A DNA stretch of 64,000 nt from Chitinophaga sp. CB10 (GTDB lineage Bacteria > Bacteroidota > Bacteroidia > Chitinophagales > Chitinophagaceae): positions 62,001 to 126,000 of the forward strand of contig MLAV02000018.1 in the NCBI GenBank assembly GCA_001870995.2, written 5' to 3'. Numbering within the stretch: the first letter of the stretch is position 1; each line of letters opens with the position of its first letter. Of this stretch, positions 50,289-59,142 are shown in pieces. Position numbers and translations under genes: made by a program. The notes beneath the pieces are model-generated. The model was not told the origin of the DNA. It did not search any database and saw nothing but the letters and a program-made list of their open reading frames with translations.

Positions 50289-52172
50289 TTACTGTGCAGA
50301 TTTCTCTTCACCACCTTCAGACTGTTTCAGTTTTTCGCGCAGTTCTGCGAGCGCACCCAGATCGCCTAAAGTAGCTTTTTCTACTTTACCCTGGATGTTT
50401 TTCACAGCTTTACGGGTTTTGTCAGCTTCCGCGCGTTTTTCTTTCACGATAGCTTCTTTCTCTTCAGCCTGAGCTTTTTCCCAAACGCGGGTGTGAGAAA
50501 CCAGGATACGTTTTTCGGAGCGATCGAATTCGATGATCATGAATTCTTTCACGTCTTCCACGTTGATTGGTTTGTCATCTTCAGTTCTCAGGTGACGGGC
50601 AGGAGCGTAAGCTTCCAGGCCGTACTGCAGCTGAACGGTAGCACCTTTTTCGTCTTTCTTCACAACGGTACCTTCGTGTACGGAGTTGATCGGGAAGATA
50701 GTTTCGAAGGTGTTCCAAGGATCCTCTTCGATCTGTTTGTGACCGAGGCTCAGCTTGCGGTTTTCTTTATCAATACCCAGGATCACTACGTCGATTTCGT
50801 TACCAACTTTAGTGTACTCGGACGGGTGGTTGAAACGTTTGATCCAGGACAGGTCGGAGATGTGGATCATACCACCGATACCGGTTTCCAGTTCAACGAA
50901 CACGCCATAAGGAGTGATGTTTTTCACGATACCTTTGTGACGGCTGTCAACAGGGAATTTAGTTTCGATAGTAGCCCATGGGTCTTCTGTCAGTTGTTTG
51001 ATAGACAGGGACATTTTACGCTCTTCTTTGCTCAGGGTTACCACCACTGCTTCGTATTCTTCGCCTAATTTGAAGAATTCCTTCGCGTTGATTGGGGTAG
51101 AAGCCCAGGAGATTTCAGATACGTGTACCAGACCTTCAACACCTGGCATGATTTCCAGGAATGCGCCGTAATCTTCGATGTTTACAACTTTACCTTTTAC
51201 TTTAGCACCTTCAGTGATGGTAGCTGGTAAAGTATCCCAAGGATGCGGAGTCAGTTGTTTGTAGCCCAGGCTTATGCGACGTTTTTCGTCATCGAAGTCA
51301 AGCACAACAACGTTGATTTTCTGATCCATCTGGAGTACTTCGGATGGGTGAGAGATACGACCCCAGCTGATATCGGTGATATACAGCAGACCGTCCAGAC
51401 CACCCAGGTCGATAAACGCACCGAAGTCGGTGATATTCTTGATGGTACCTTCCAGCACCTGGCCTTTCTCCAGTTTGCTGATGATATCCACTCTTTGTTG
51501 TTCGATATCGCTTTCGATCAGCGCTTTGTGGGAAACTACGGCGTTGCGGATGGTTTCGTTTACTTTCACCACTTTGAACTCCATAGTTTTGCCTACGAAC
51601 TGATCGTAATCGGTAACTGGTTTCACGTCGATCTGAGAACCCGGCAGGAAGGTTTCCATACCGTAAACGTCTACGATCAAGCCGCCTTTGGTTTTGCTGG
51701 TAACGGTACCAGTAACCACTTCGCCGGTTTTGTAAACTTCCACGATTTTTTCCCATGCACGTTTCTGGCGAGCTTGTTTACGGCTCAGGTGCAGGTTACC
51801 ATCGCGGTCTTCTTTTTCCACTACCAGTACTTCCACTTCGTCGCCGATTTTCAGACCTGGCAGATCACGGAATTCGTTCAGGGAGATCAGACCGTCGGAT
51901 TTGAAGCCGATGTTGATCACTACGTCAGTATTAGTCAGACCTACTACAGTACCAGTCAGCAGACTGTTTTCTTCAAATACTTTGAAGGTACCTTCGTAAG
52001 TAGCATCATACTTAGCTTTTTCTTCTTTGCTGTAAGAAGAAACATTACGTTTGTCTACGCTCCAATCGAAATCGTCGTGAGCAGTAGCAACAGGTGCATT
52101 TTTTACCGCTGTTTCTACCGGAGTAGCCTGTTGTTCAGCGTTTTGTTCGTTAGGAATGTTGTTTTCGCTCAT
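50289..52172 (-). CDS. rpsA: 30S ribosomal protein S1
   Basis: 627 residues with a Gln/Ala-rich N-terminal tail, then six S1 RNA-binding domains from about 65 to 555, recognised by repeats such as VLEGTIKNITDFGAFIDLGGLDGLLYITDISWGRISHPSEV and VEGLVHVSEISW. A charged Lys/Glu tail follows. S1 helps start-site unfolding and translation; Bacteroidota depend on it because SD pairing is weak. Highly biased, well-expressed codons. Confidence 0.95.
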   Translation of the reverse strand: MSENNIPNEQNAEQQATPVETAVKNAPVATAHDDFDWSVDKRNVSSYSKEEKAKYDATYEGTFKVFEENSLLTGTVVGLTNTDVVINIGFKSDGLISLNEFRDLPGLKIGDEVEVLVVEKEDRDGNLHLSRKQARQKRAWEKIVEVYKTGEVVTGTVTSKTKGGLIVDVYGMETFLPGSQIDVKPVTDYDQFVGKTMEFKVVKVNETIRNAVVSHKALIESDIEQQRVDIISKLEKGQVLEGTIKNITDFGAFIDLGGLDGLLYITDISWGRISHPSEVLQMDQKINVVVLDFDDEKRRISLGYKQLTPHPWDTLPATITEGAKVKGKVVNIEDYGAFLEIMPGVEGLVHVSEISWASTPINAKEFFKLGEEYEAVVVTLSKEERKMSLSIKQLTEDPWATIETKFPVDSRHKGIVKNITPYGVFVELETGIGGMIHISDLSWIKRFNHPSEYTKVGNEIDVVILGIDKENRKLSLGHKQIEEDPWNTFETIFPINSVHEGTVVKKDEKGATVQLQYGLEAYAPARHLRTEDDKPINVEDVKEFMIIEFDRSEKRILVSHTRVWEKAQAEEKEAIVKEKRAEADKTRKAVKNIQGKVEKATLGDLGALAELREKLKQSEGGEEKSAQ

Positions 52173-52556
52173 AAAATTTTTGTTTTGACCCGGAATACCC
52201 GGGCCCCCTTTTTAATTGGGACTGCAAAAATACGGAATTTCAGGGGTTTTTCCCGGAATTAACAGCAAATTATGAAACCATTCTCCCCCGCGTTCCGGAA
52301 ACGGCTACCAGAGCGGATTCCCCGTTGCCCCGGCATACGCCGCCGGGCAGCGCCCCTGTTACCGCCAGACCCGGCCCGGCCGCGGCGCTGAATCTTCTCC
52401 CCCCACCCCAAAAAAAGTCCCAAAACAGAAGAACCAACCCTGCTAATATTTGTTTTAATTCGAATAAGAACTGAACAAAATATCTGACTTTTCAGGCCGC
52501 GGCATTTTTATTGCAGTGCAACCAAAATTCCCGGATTTTTATATTAATTTGTAGGT
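52173..52556. other. intergenic stretch between rpsA and the rhomboid gene
   Basis: 384 bases. It holds the rpsA -7 (52225-52232, TATTTTTG leftward) and a short hairpin in the rpsA leader (CCCGG/CCGGG, near 52190-52204); the GC-rich middle (52280-52400) and the AT-rich end show nothing I recognise. Confidence 0.5.
52225..52232 (-). promoter_or_regulatory. -7 element of rpsA
   Basis: Minus strand TATTTTTG, exact TAnnTTTG, 53 bases before the rpsA start. No -33 at the usual distance. Confidence 0.5.
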
Positions 52557-53432
52557 ATGAACGGGACCTCTTTTCAATCGGATATTCGCTATTGGCTTAG
52601 GCAAGGGAACACAGTTAACCATCTGCTTTTCTGGAATATCATCGTATTCCTGGCACTGAACATTTTACGCCTGGTAGATATCATTTCGCAGAGCGGTATT
52701 TTCAACTGGGTGTACGACCAGGTAGCCCTGCATGCAAGCCCATCGGTATTTATTACCAAACCCTGGGGAATCATTTCGTATATGTTTGCCCATGTGGGCG
52801 TGCTGCATATTCTGTTCAATATGCTGAACCTGTTTTGGTTCGGGAATATTTTCAGGGAGATGTTGGGAAATCAGCGGGTACTGCCCGTTTATCTGCTCGG
52901 GGGCATCGCCGGCGGGCTGATTTACATGGGTTGCTACTTCCTCTTCGTCCAAAACGTGGATGCCGTAATGATCGGGGCCTCCGCCTCCGTAATGTGCCTG
53001 CTGGTGGCCGCAGCCACCCAGGTGCCCAACTACGAAATCGGCCTCATGTTCATCGGCTCCATCAAGCTGAAATGGCTGGCCCTGGCGCTGGTCGTAATCG
53101 GCATCATCACCATGTTTGACGGTAATTTCGGCGGGGTCATGTCCCACCTGGGCGGCGCAGCCCTGGGCTTCGTATATATCAAACTGTTACAGAACGGTAC
53201 GGACCTCGCCCGGCCGCTGATCTGGCTCTTTTCTCCCGGCCAGCGCACCAGGGTACAACCGGCCGCAAAAAAATTCAAGCCTAAAAAATCGCCCCTCAAA
53301 GTGGTGAAAAAAGCAGAGGAAAACCCGCAGAGCCGCCTGGATCAACTGCTGGACAAGATCAATGAAAAAGGCTACAACAGCCTCAGCGCAGAAGAAAAAG
53401 CCTGGCTGGAAAAAATGAGCAAGGAAAAATAA
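52557..53432 (+). CDS. rhomboid family intramembrane serine protease
   Basis: 291 residues with six or so helices. The rhomboid landmarks are HILFNMLN (His84, Asn88), the catalytic GASA with Ser142 and the His197 of MSHLGGAALG. It should cleave membrane proteins within the bilayer. A basic C-terminal tail (about 225-291) ends in a coiled-coil-like stretch. Starts 75 bases before the next gene's own promoter element. Confidence 0.9.
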   Translation: MNGTSFQSDIRYWLRQGNTVNHLLFWNIIVFLALNILRLVDIISQSGIFNWVYDQVALHASPSVFITKPWGIISYMFAHVGVLHILFNMLNLFWFGNIFREMLGNQRVLPVYLLGGIAGGLIYMGCYFLFVQNVDAVMIGASASVMCLLVAAATQVPNYEIGLMFIGSIKLKWLALALVVIGIITMFDGNFGGVMSHLGGAALGFVYIKLLQNGTDLARPLIWLFSPGQRTRVQPAAKKFKPKKSPLKVVKKAEENPQSRLDQLLDKINEKGYNSLSAEEKAWLEKMSKEK

Positions 53433-53471
53433 GCCAAACAGGGCCAACACGGCCTTTCCCGATCATTTGAT

Positions 53472-53479
53472 TAACTTTG
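53472..53479 (+). promoter_or_regulatory. -7 element of ispH
   Basis: TAACTTTG, exact TAnnTTTG, 29 bases before the ATG at 53508. Confidence 0.5.
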
Positions 53480-53507
53480 CCAACAATTTATTGGCTCAAC
53501 AAGACTC

Positions 53508-54725
53508 ATGAAAACATTTAACGTTCCGGTGATATATCGCAGTCCGCTGATTACGGCTATCAAAAATAAACGTAAGCAGCAGGACCGCATGAAGAAAGAC
53601 TTTACCCCTACCGTACTGGATTTCGGCCCGCTTAAAATACTCCTGGCCCGCCACTTCGGCTTCTGCTACGGGGTGGAAAACGCCATCGAAATCGCTTTCA
53701 GAACCGTAGACGAAAACCCGGACAAACGCATTTTCCTGCTCAGCGAAATGATCCACAACCCCCATGTAAACAACGACCTCCTCAGCAGGGGCGTGCGTTT
53801 CCTCATGGATACCGGCGGCAGGCAACTCGTGCCCTGGGAAGAGCTGCAGCCGGATGATATCGTGATCGTGCCCGCCTTTGGCACCACCCTGGAAATTGAA
53901 AAACACCTGGAAAGCCTGGGCATCGAACCGCTGAAATACAATACCACCTGCCCTTTCGTGGAAAGGGTATGGAATAAGGCCGAGCAGATCGGGGAAAAAA
54001 ATTACACCGTCATCGTTCACGGCAAACCCAAACACGAGGAAACCCGGGCTACCTTCAGCCACAGTAAGGCTAATACCGCTACCATCGTGGTGAAGGACAT
54101 GCAGGAAGCCATCGTGCTGGGAGAATTCATCACGGGCAAACGCCCCGCGTCCGATTTTGCGGCGACCTTCGCCGGGCAGTTTTCCGAAGGCTTCGACGTG
54201 GAGCGGGACCTGCAGCGGGTTGGCGTGGTCAACCAAACGACCATGCTGGCAACGGAAACCCAGGCCATCGCCGACTATATCAAAAATATTATGGTGGAAA
54301 AATACGGCCTCACGGAAGCGACCATCGGGGAACGCTTTGCCGACACCCGGGATACGCTTTGCTACGCCACCAACGATAACCAGACTGCCGTGACAGGCAT
54401 GTTACAGGAGCCGGCGGACCTGGCCGTGGTAGTCGGCGGATACAACAGCTCCAATACCTCGCACCTGGTGGAGCTTTGCGAAGAAAAGCTGCCGACCTAC
54501 TTTGTGTCCGACCCGGCGCAGCTGGCATCCCGTTCTTCCATCTACCACTACGACTTTCACCATAAACAGGAGCTGCACAGCGACCAGTTCCTGCCGGAAA
54601 AAGAACAGGTGACGATTTTGCTGACAAGCGGCGCTTCCTGCCCGGACGCATTAGTAGAAGGCGTTATACGTCGACTCCTCTCCTTCTATGACCTGGAACA
54701 CCTGGCGGATGAGTTGGCTGTATAA
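53508..54725 (+). CDS. ispH: 4-hydroxy-3-methylbut-2-enyl diphosphate reductase, long (plant/cyanobacterial-like) form
   Basis: 405 residues, about 90 more than E. coli IspH. The three cluster Cys are in HFGFCYGVENA (Cys53), NTTCPFV and SGASCPDALVE; IHNPHVNNDL and the HGKPKHEETRA block resemble the longer cyanobacterial/plant form. Last step of the MEP pathway: HMBPP to IPP and DMAPP, with a [4Fe-4S] cluster. An internal Met at residue 28 is a possible alternative start. Confidence 0.93.
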   Translation: MKTFNVPVIYRSPLITAIKNKRKQQDRMKKDFTPTVLDFGPLKILLARHFGFCYGVENAIEIAFRTVDENPDKRIFLLSEMIHNPHVNNDLLSRGVRFLMDTGGRQLVPWEELQPDDIVIVPAFGTTLEIEKHLESLGIEPLKYNTTCPFVERVWNKAEQIGEKNYTVIVHGKPKHEETRATFSHSKANTATIVVKDMQEAIVLGEFITGKRPASDFAATFAGQFSEGFDVERDLQRVGVVNQTTMLATETQAIADYIKNIMVEKYGLTEATIGERFADTRDTLCYATNDNQTAVTGMLQEPADLAVVVGGYNSSNTSHLVELCEEKLPTYFVSDPAQLASRSSIYHYDFHHKQELHSDQFLPEKEQVTILLTSGASCPDALVEGVIRRLLSFYDLEHLADELAV

Positions 54726-54768
54726 AAAATTTTAATTTGTAAGCAAATCCCTCACAAGTATATAATGC

Positions 54769-54796
54769 AAAAAAGACACCTTCCGGTGTCTTTTTT
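54769..54796 (+). terminator. terminator of ispH
   Basis: Perfect 12-bp stem AAAAAAGACACC/GGTGTCTTTTTT with four-base loop TTCC, 43 bases after the stop. Confidence 0.92.
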
Positions 54797-54993
54797 CTTT
54801 GGGGCTAATCACGCTAGTAATGCAGAGAATAAAATCTTTATATAATAGTATTATTGAAATCGTAATACAAAGCTAAACTTTAGCTAAAACTCGCGCAACA
54901 CCCAATTAATATCCGGTAGCAATTTTACTATAAGTGGTATAAAAACGTATAAATCTGGAATTCGCATTTCAGATTGATACTTAGGTTCTAATG

Positions 54994-55758
54994 CTAGAAC
55001 TGCATTGCCTTTTTGAGGAATTCGGCTTTGCGTCTTCTGGACACTTCCACCTGCGTGCCATCGCTCATGAGGGCAAAACCGCCTTCGCCCTGGATGTAGG
55101 ACTGCATTTGCTGCAGGTTGATCAGGTGGGAGTTGTGGACCCTGAAAAAGTCCACATCCGTGAGCAGTTCTTCAAACTCCTTGAGCGGGCGGGATACCAT
55201 CAGGTTCTTTTTATCCGTAAAGAATATCTTCGTGTAGTTGCCGGTAGACTCGCACCGCACAATATTTTGCACGGACATAAACACCAGTCCGTTGATGGTA
55301 GGCAGAGCAATTTTCTTATGCGTTTGCTGCAGGGTTTTCATATTCTGTAAAAACACTTCCAGCGGCGAAGCGGCAGGGTCCTTGCTTTTGTTTGCCTGCT
55401 TTTCGCGGAACTTCTCCAGCGCATCCTGCAATTCCTTTACGCTAAAGGGTTTCAGCAGGTAGTCGAGCGCGTTGAACTTTATTGCTTTCAGGGCGTACTG
55501 CTCGTAGGCGGTGGTAAATATAACGTCGAAGGTTACCCGCTCATACTGGCGCAAGAGGTCAAACCCGTTCTGGTGCGGCATCTCCACGTCCAGGAATACC
55601 AGGTCCGGCTGCATTTCATCTATCATTTCGCGGGCTTCTTTCACGCTTTGAGCGGCCCCTATCACATTTACACCCGGGCATTTTTTCAGTAACATCGTTT
55701 GCAGCGCTTCAATACAGTGTTGCTCATCATCTACGATAATGGCTTTTATCTCACTCAT
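54994..55758 (-). CDS. LytTR-family response regulator (second system)
   Basis: 254 residues: receiver domain (DDE at 10-12, phospho-acceptor Asp57 in LVFLDVEMPHQNG, later FTTAYEQYALKA with Thr and FLLKPF Lys) and a LytTR DNA-binding domain (about 150-252, with RCESTGNYTKIFF and FFRVHNSHLINLQQM). It follows the kinase gene by 20 bases, forming one operon. Target genes are not evident in the window; no clear repeat pair was found in front of the operon. Confidence 0.93.
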   Translation of the reverse strand: MSEIKAIIVDDEQHCIEALQTMLLKKCPGVNVIGAAQSVKEAREMIDEMQPDLVFLDVEMPHQNGFDLLRQYERVTFDVIFTTAYEQYALKAIKFNALDYLLKPFSVKELQDALEKFREKQANKSKDPAASPLEVFLQNMKTLQQTHKKIALPTINGLVFMSVQNIVRCESTGNYTKIFFTDKKNLMVSRPLKEFEELLTDVDFFRVHNSHLINLQQMQSYIQGEGGFALMSDGTQVEVSRRRKAEFLKKAMQF

Positions 55759-55778
55759 TTATGTAGGTTTTAGGAAGT

Positions 55779-57731
55779 TCAGAAAATAAATTCTGCCGGT
55801 AATACAATGGTAACGCGGGTTCCGGTTGGCTCCCCGGCATCATTCCGGAGGTCCGTCACCTCCACGCTGGCGTCCTTATTGTTGATCTTACGGATCAGGT
55901 CAATGCGCCCCTGCGTTACTTTCATACCAACGGAATTATGCGTCTTACCTTTACGCTCTTTAATTTCCATGGCCTTCTGCCGGCCGATGCCATTGTCCTC
56001 AATGGTGCAGACCAGGCTGCGGCCGCTCAGCCGTATCCGGATATCCAGTTGCCCTTTTTCCGCCAGCTTATGCACCAGGCCGTGCCAGATGGCGTTTTCC
56101 ACATAAGGTTGCAGGATCATGGGTGGGATCAGCACTTCCTCGTCGTTGATATCATCGGCCACCTCAATATGGTAATCAAAGATACCATTACATCTCAATG
56201 ATTCAAGGTCCAGGTATAACTGTAAGGATTCCAGCTCTTTATTCAGCGGCACAAAGGTATGCTGGGTATTATCCTGGATCAGCCGCATGAGTTTGGAGAA
56301 TTTGGTCAGGTAATCGCTCGCTTCTTCCTGGTTATTGCTCCAGATATACCGGTGGATGGAACTCAGGGAATTGAAGATAAAATGCGGGTTCATCTGCGAA
56401 CGGAGGGAGCGCAGTTCCAGTTGCAGCCGCTGTTTGTTCTCTTCCAGGTTGCGGTGGCGGATGTAAAAGAAGCCGCCTACCGCCATCATCACGAGAAACG
56501 CGATCAGGGAGAAAATCAGCAGCACATTGCGTTTGGTGCGCATCTGCGCCATAATTTTGTCGTGTTCCAGGGTGCGGATCTGGTTATCTTTCAGGTCCAC
56601 GTCGTATATGGTTTGCATCTGGTTAAGGGCCATGGCCGACTTCTCATCCAATATGCTATCCTTATACAACAGGGATTTATCCGTTGCTTCCAGGGATTTC
56701 CGGAAATCCCCGCTGCTTTTGTAATCCTCCGCCATGGCCTTGTAAGTATCCATGAGGATGGATTTGAATCCCCAATACGCGCTCAAACCGATGGCCTGCC
56801 GGAAGAACTGGTGGGCTTCTTCATGCTTGCCCTGGGCGCTCAGCAGCTTGCCGATGTTCATATAGCTTTCGGCGATATGCACTTTATCATCCACCTGGTC
56901 GTTGGCACGGAGGGCTTTTTGGAGGTATTCCATAGCCAGGGGATATTCCTTTTTTTCCTGGTAGGCGGAGCCCAGGCAGTTATAACAGATGACCATGCCG
57001 GTCACGTTCTTCAGCTTTTCGTTGATGGCAAGGGAGCTTTTATAGTACTGTATCGCCATGTCCAGCTTGCCCTGGCCCTGGTAGGCATAACCCAGGTTGC
57101 CAAGGTTGATGGCCATTCCCAGCGGGTTGTTACTTTCTTCTTCCAGCTTCAGGGCATGCTGGAACCGTTCGATGGCTTCGTCGTACTTCTTTTCCGTCAG
57201 CTGGATGTTGCCGATGCTGTTGGTGGCCACGCAGATGTTTTTCACATTCTGTATCCGCTCGGCGATCTGCAGGGCGGCGAAGTGGAAGTCGAACGCCTTC
57301 TGCAGCTTATCCTGCCGGCGGCAGTCCACGCCCGCGTTGTTGAGCGACTGGCACAGGAGCAGGGAATCTTTGGCTTCCCGGGCGTATTTCACGGCGCGCT
57401 CATGATAGTCTTCCGCGAGGATGTACTGGGATTTATTTCTTTTACTGGTGCCGAGTTCATTATAAGCGAGGGCCAGGCCTTTGGGGTATTTCAGCTGCTG
57501 GCTCAGCGCGATGGCTTCGAGGATGAATGCATTTTCAGTTTTGGTAGCGTCGAAGTAGCGGGCGGTAGTGCGGCCTTTGTCCAGCATGACCCGCACGGTG
57601 GCGGTATCCGGCCGCAGCTGGCGTACGGAATCCAGCAGGCGGAAAGTGATGACGGAGTCCTGTGCGCATACACGGGGCAAAGCTCCTAACAGGCAAAGGA
57701 GCAGGAGGCTACATACTGATTTGATTGACAT
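55779..57731 (-). CDS. TPR-containing LytS-type sensor histidine kinase (second system)
   Basis: 650 residues from the ATG at 57731 (the longer form needs TTG). Signal peptide (MSIKSVCSLLLLCLLGALPRVCAQ), then eight or so periplasmic TPRs (about 70-370; for example GLALAYNELGTSKRNKSQYILAEDYHERAVKYA), one transmembrane helix near 405 and a His_kinase domain with SQMNPHFIFNSLSSIHRYI (phospho-acceptor His) and HATPase motifs (NAIWHGLVHKLAEKG, NSVGMKVTQGR). The TPR region should bind a protein or peptide in the periplasm. Confidence 0.92.
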   Translation of the reverse strand: MSIKSVCSLLLLCLLGALPRVCAQDSVITFRLLDSVRQLRPDTATVRVMLDKGRTTARYFDATKTENAFILEAIALSQQLKYPKGLALAYNELGTSKRNKSQYILAEDYHERAVKYAREAKDSLLLCQSLNNAGVDCRRQDKLQKAFDFHFAALQIAERIQNVKNICVATNSIGNIQLTEKKYDEAIERFQHALKLEEESNNPLGMAINLGNLGYAYQGQGKLDMAIQYYKSSLAINEKLKNVTGMVICYNCLGSAYQEKKEYPLAMEYLQKALRANDQVDDKVHIAESYMNIGKLLSAQGKHEEAHQFFRQAIGLSAYWGFKSILMDTYKAMAEDYKSSGDFRKSLEATDKSLLYKDSILDEKSAMALNQMQTIYDVDLKDNQIRTLEHDKIMAQMRTKRNVLLIFSLIAFLVMMAVGGFFYIRHRNLEENKQRLQLELRSLRSQMNPHFIFNSLSSIHRYIWSNNQEEASDYLTKFSKLMRLIQDNTQHTFVPLNKELESLQLYLDLESLRCNGIFDYHIEVADDINDEEVLIPPMILQPYVENAIWHGLVHKLAEKGQLDIRIRLSGRSLVCTIEDNGIGRQKAMEIKERKGKTHNSVGMKVTQGRIDLIRKINNKDASVEVTDLRNDAGEPTGTRVTIVLPAEFIF

Positions 57732-57746
57732 TGACAGCAAGTTAGG

Positions 57747-57762
57747 AAAAAAGCGCTTTTTT
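57747..57762. other. 16-base palindrome upstream of the TPR kinase gene
   Basis: AAAAAAGCGCTTTTTT reads the same on both strands and lies 16 bases upstream of the kinase start. It could be a regulator site or simply a poly-A/poly-T junction. Confidence 0.3.
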
Positions 57763-57959
57763 TCATGGGGGTGGGGCTTTAAAGGATGGTTAAGGGTACA
57801 GGCGTAGCCGTGTCAGAAAAAGCAGGTATAGGGGTTGGGGGAAAAACTAATGCCGCTGCGCCACCAGTTGCACGGCCTGCGCGCTATAGCTGCCAATGCA
57901 TTATGCCATGGCAGCAAGTTCGCGAACCTGCTGCCATGTTAAGGTAAACGTACCATGCA

Positions 57960-59135
57960 TTACCGGTTCGCCTCAATGATGGCCATCACGGTATCTACGC
58001 TGGCGGCTGACCGGAAGCGGTCCGGCGCCGTGTTTTTCACATAGTCCAGCAGGCGGTCGATCGAGGATACCGCCACATGCATGCGGGTATCAGAGGAAGC
58101 ATAATATATTAACACCCGGCCGTCGTCGTCAGCGATCCAGCCGTTGGAAAAAAGCACGTTGGATACATCTCCTGTCCTTTCCGGCCCTTCCGGCGCCATC
58201 AAATAGCCGGCGGGCTTATGGGTTACTTTGGTGATATCCCGGAGGTCCGTCATGAACATATATAATACATAGCGGAACCCGGCGGCGGTGTTACGCACAC
58301 CGTGCGCCAGGTGCAGCCAGCCTTCAGCAGTTTTGATAGGGGCAGGCCCCTGGCCGTTTTTCAATTCACTGATGGTATGGTAGTGGCGGGGATCGATCAC
58401 GGTTTCGGTAGTTACCACGGCCCGGGTCATATCTTTCGTATAGCCGATGGCGATACCACCGCCGGAACCGGCTTCGATGAAATTGTCCTGCGGGCGGGTA
58501 TAGAGCGCATACTGCCCGTTTACAAACTCCGGGTGCAGCACTACGTTGCGTTGCTGGGGCGAGCTGGTAACGAGGTCCGGCAGGCGTTCCCACTGTTCCA
58601 TATCGCGGGTGCGGATGATGCCGCATTGCGCAATAGCGGACGACATGTCGCCCGGCGCTGCAGCCGGATCTTTCCGTTCCGTGCAGAAGAGGCCGTAGAT
58701 ATAACCGTCTTCATGGGCGGTCAGGCGTACATCGTAGACGTTTACATCCGGGTCGCCGGTTTCCGGGATGCGCACCGGCGCCGGGCGGAATTGCCATTGC
58801 TGGATGCCATCCTTACTTTCTGCGATGGCGAAGAAAGACTTCCGGTCGGCCCCTTCCACGCGCACCATCAGCAGGTATTTATCCTGCCATTTGATAGCGC
58901 CGGCATTAAAGGTGGCGTTAATCCCGAAGCGCTCCATCAGGTAAGGGTTGCGGCCGGGGTTAAGATCGTAACGCCAATGCAGCGGGGTATGCGCTGCCGT
59001 TAGTATCGGGTAGCGGTACCGTTCGAAGATACCGTTGCCGGGCAGTATAGGTTCGTTTACCAAGGTTAGCAGCGCCGACTGCTCGCGTTGCAGGTCATTA
59101 AGCCGTTGACTGAATATTTCTTCTCGCATGCTCAT
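57960..59135 (-). CDS. GH130 family beta-mannoside phosphorylase
   Basis: 391 residues of GH130, with landmarks such as GRNPYLMERFGINATFNAGA, DPDVNVYDVRL (the acidic centre of the family), FVNGQYALYTRPQDN and RNTAAGFRYVLYMFM. GH130_1-type enzymes phosphorolyse 4-O-beta-mannosyl-glucose or mannooligosaccharides to mannose 1-phosphate. No signal peptide, so cytoplasmic. The gene follows a symporter gene by seven bases; together with SusCD this marks a probable mannan/mannoside utilisation locus. Confidence 0.85.
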   Translation of the reverse strand: MSMREEIFSQRLNDLQREQSALLTLVNEPILPGNGIFERYRYPILTAAHTPLHWRYDLNPGRNPYLMERFGINATFNAGAIKWQDKYLLMVRVEGADRKSFFAIAESKDGIQQWQFRPAPVRIPETGDPDVNVYDVRLTAHEDGYIYGLFCTERKDPAAAPGDMSSAIAQCGIIRTRDMEQWERLPDLVTSSPQQRNVVLHPEFVNGQYALYTRPQDNFIEAGSGGGIAIGYTKDMTRAVVTTETVIDPRHYHTISELKNGQGPAPIKTAEGWLHLAHGVRNTAAGFRYVLYMFMTDLRDITKVTHKPAGYLMAPEGPERTGDVSNVLFSNGWIADDDGRVLIYYASSDTRMHVAVSSIDRLLDYVKNTAPDRFRSAASVDTVMAIIEANR

Positions 59136-59142
59136 TTTTTAT

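Noticed and set aside
56259..57689. 476-codon ORF opposite the TPR kinase
   Set aside because: Antisense shadow; the kinase frame has signal peptide, TPRs and catalytic motifs.
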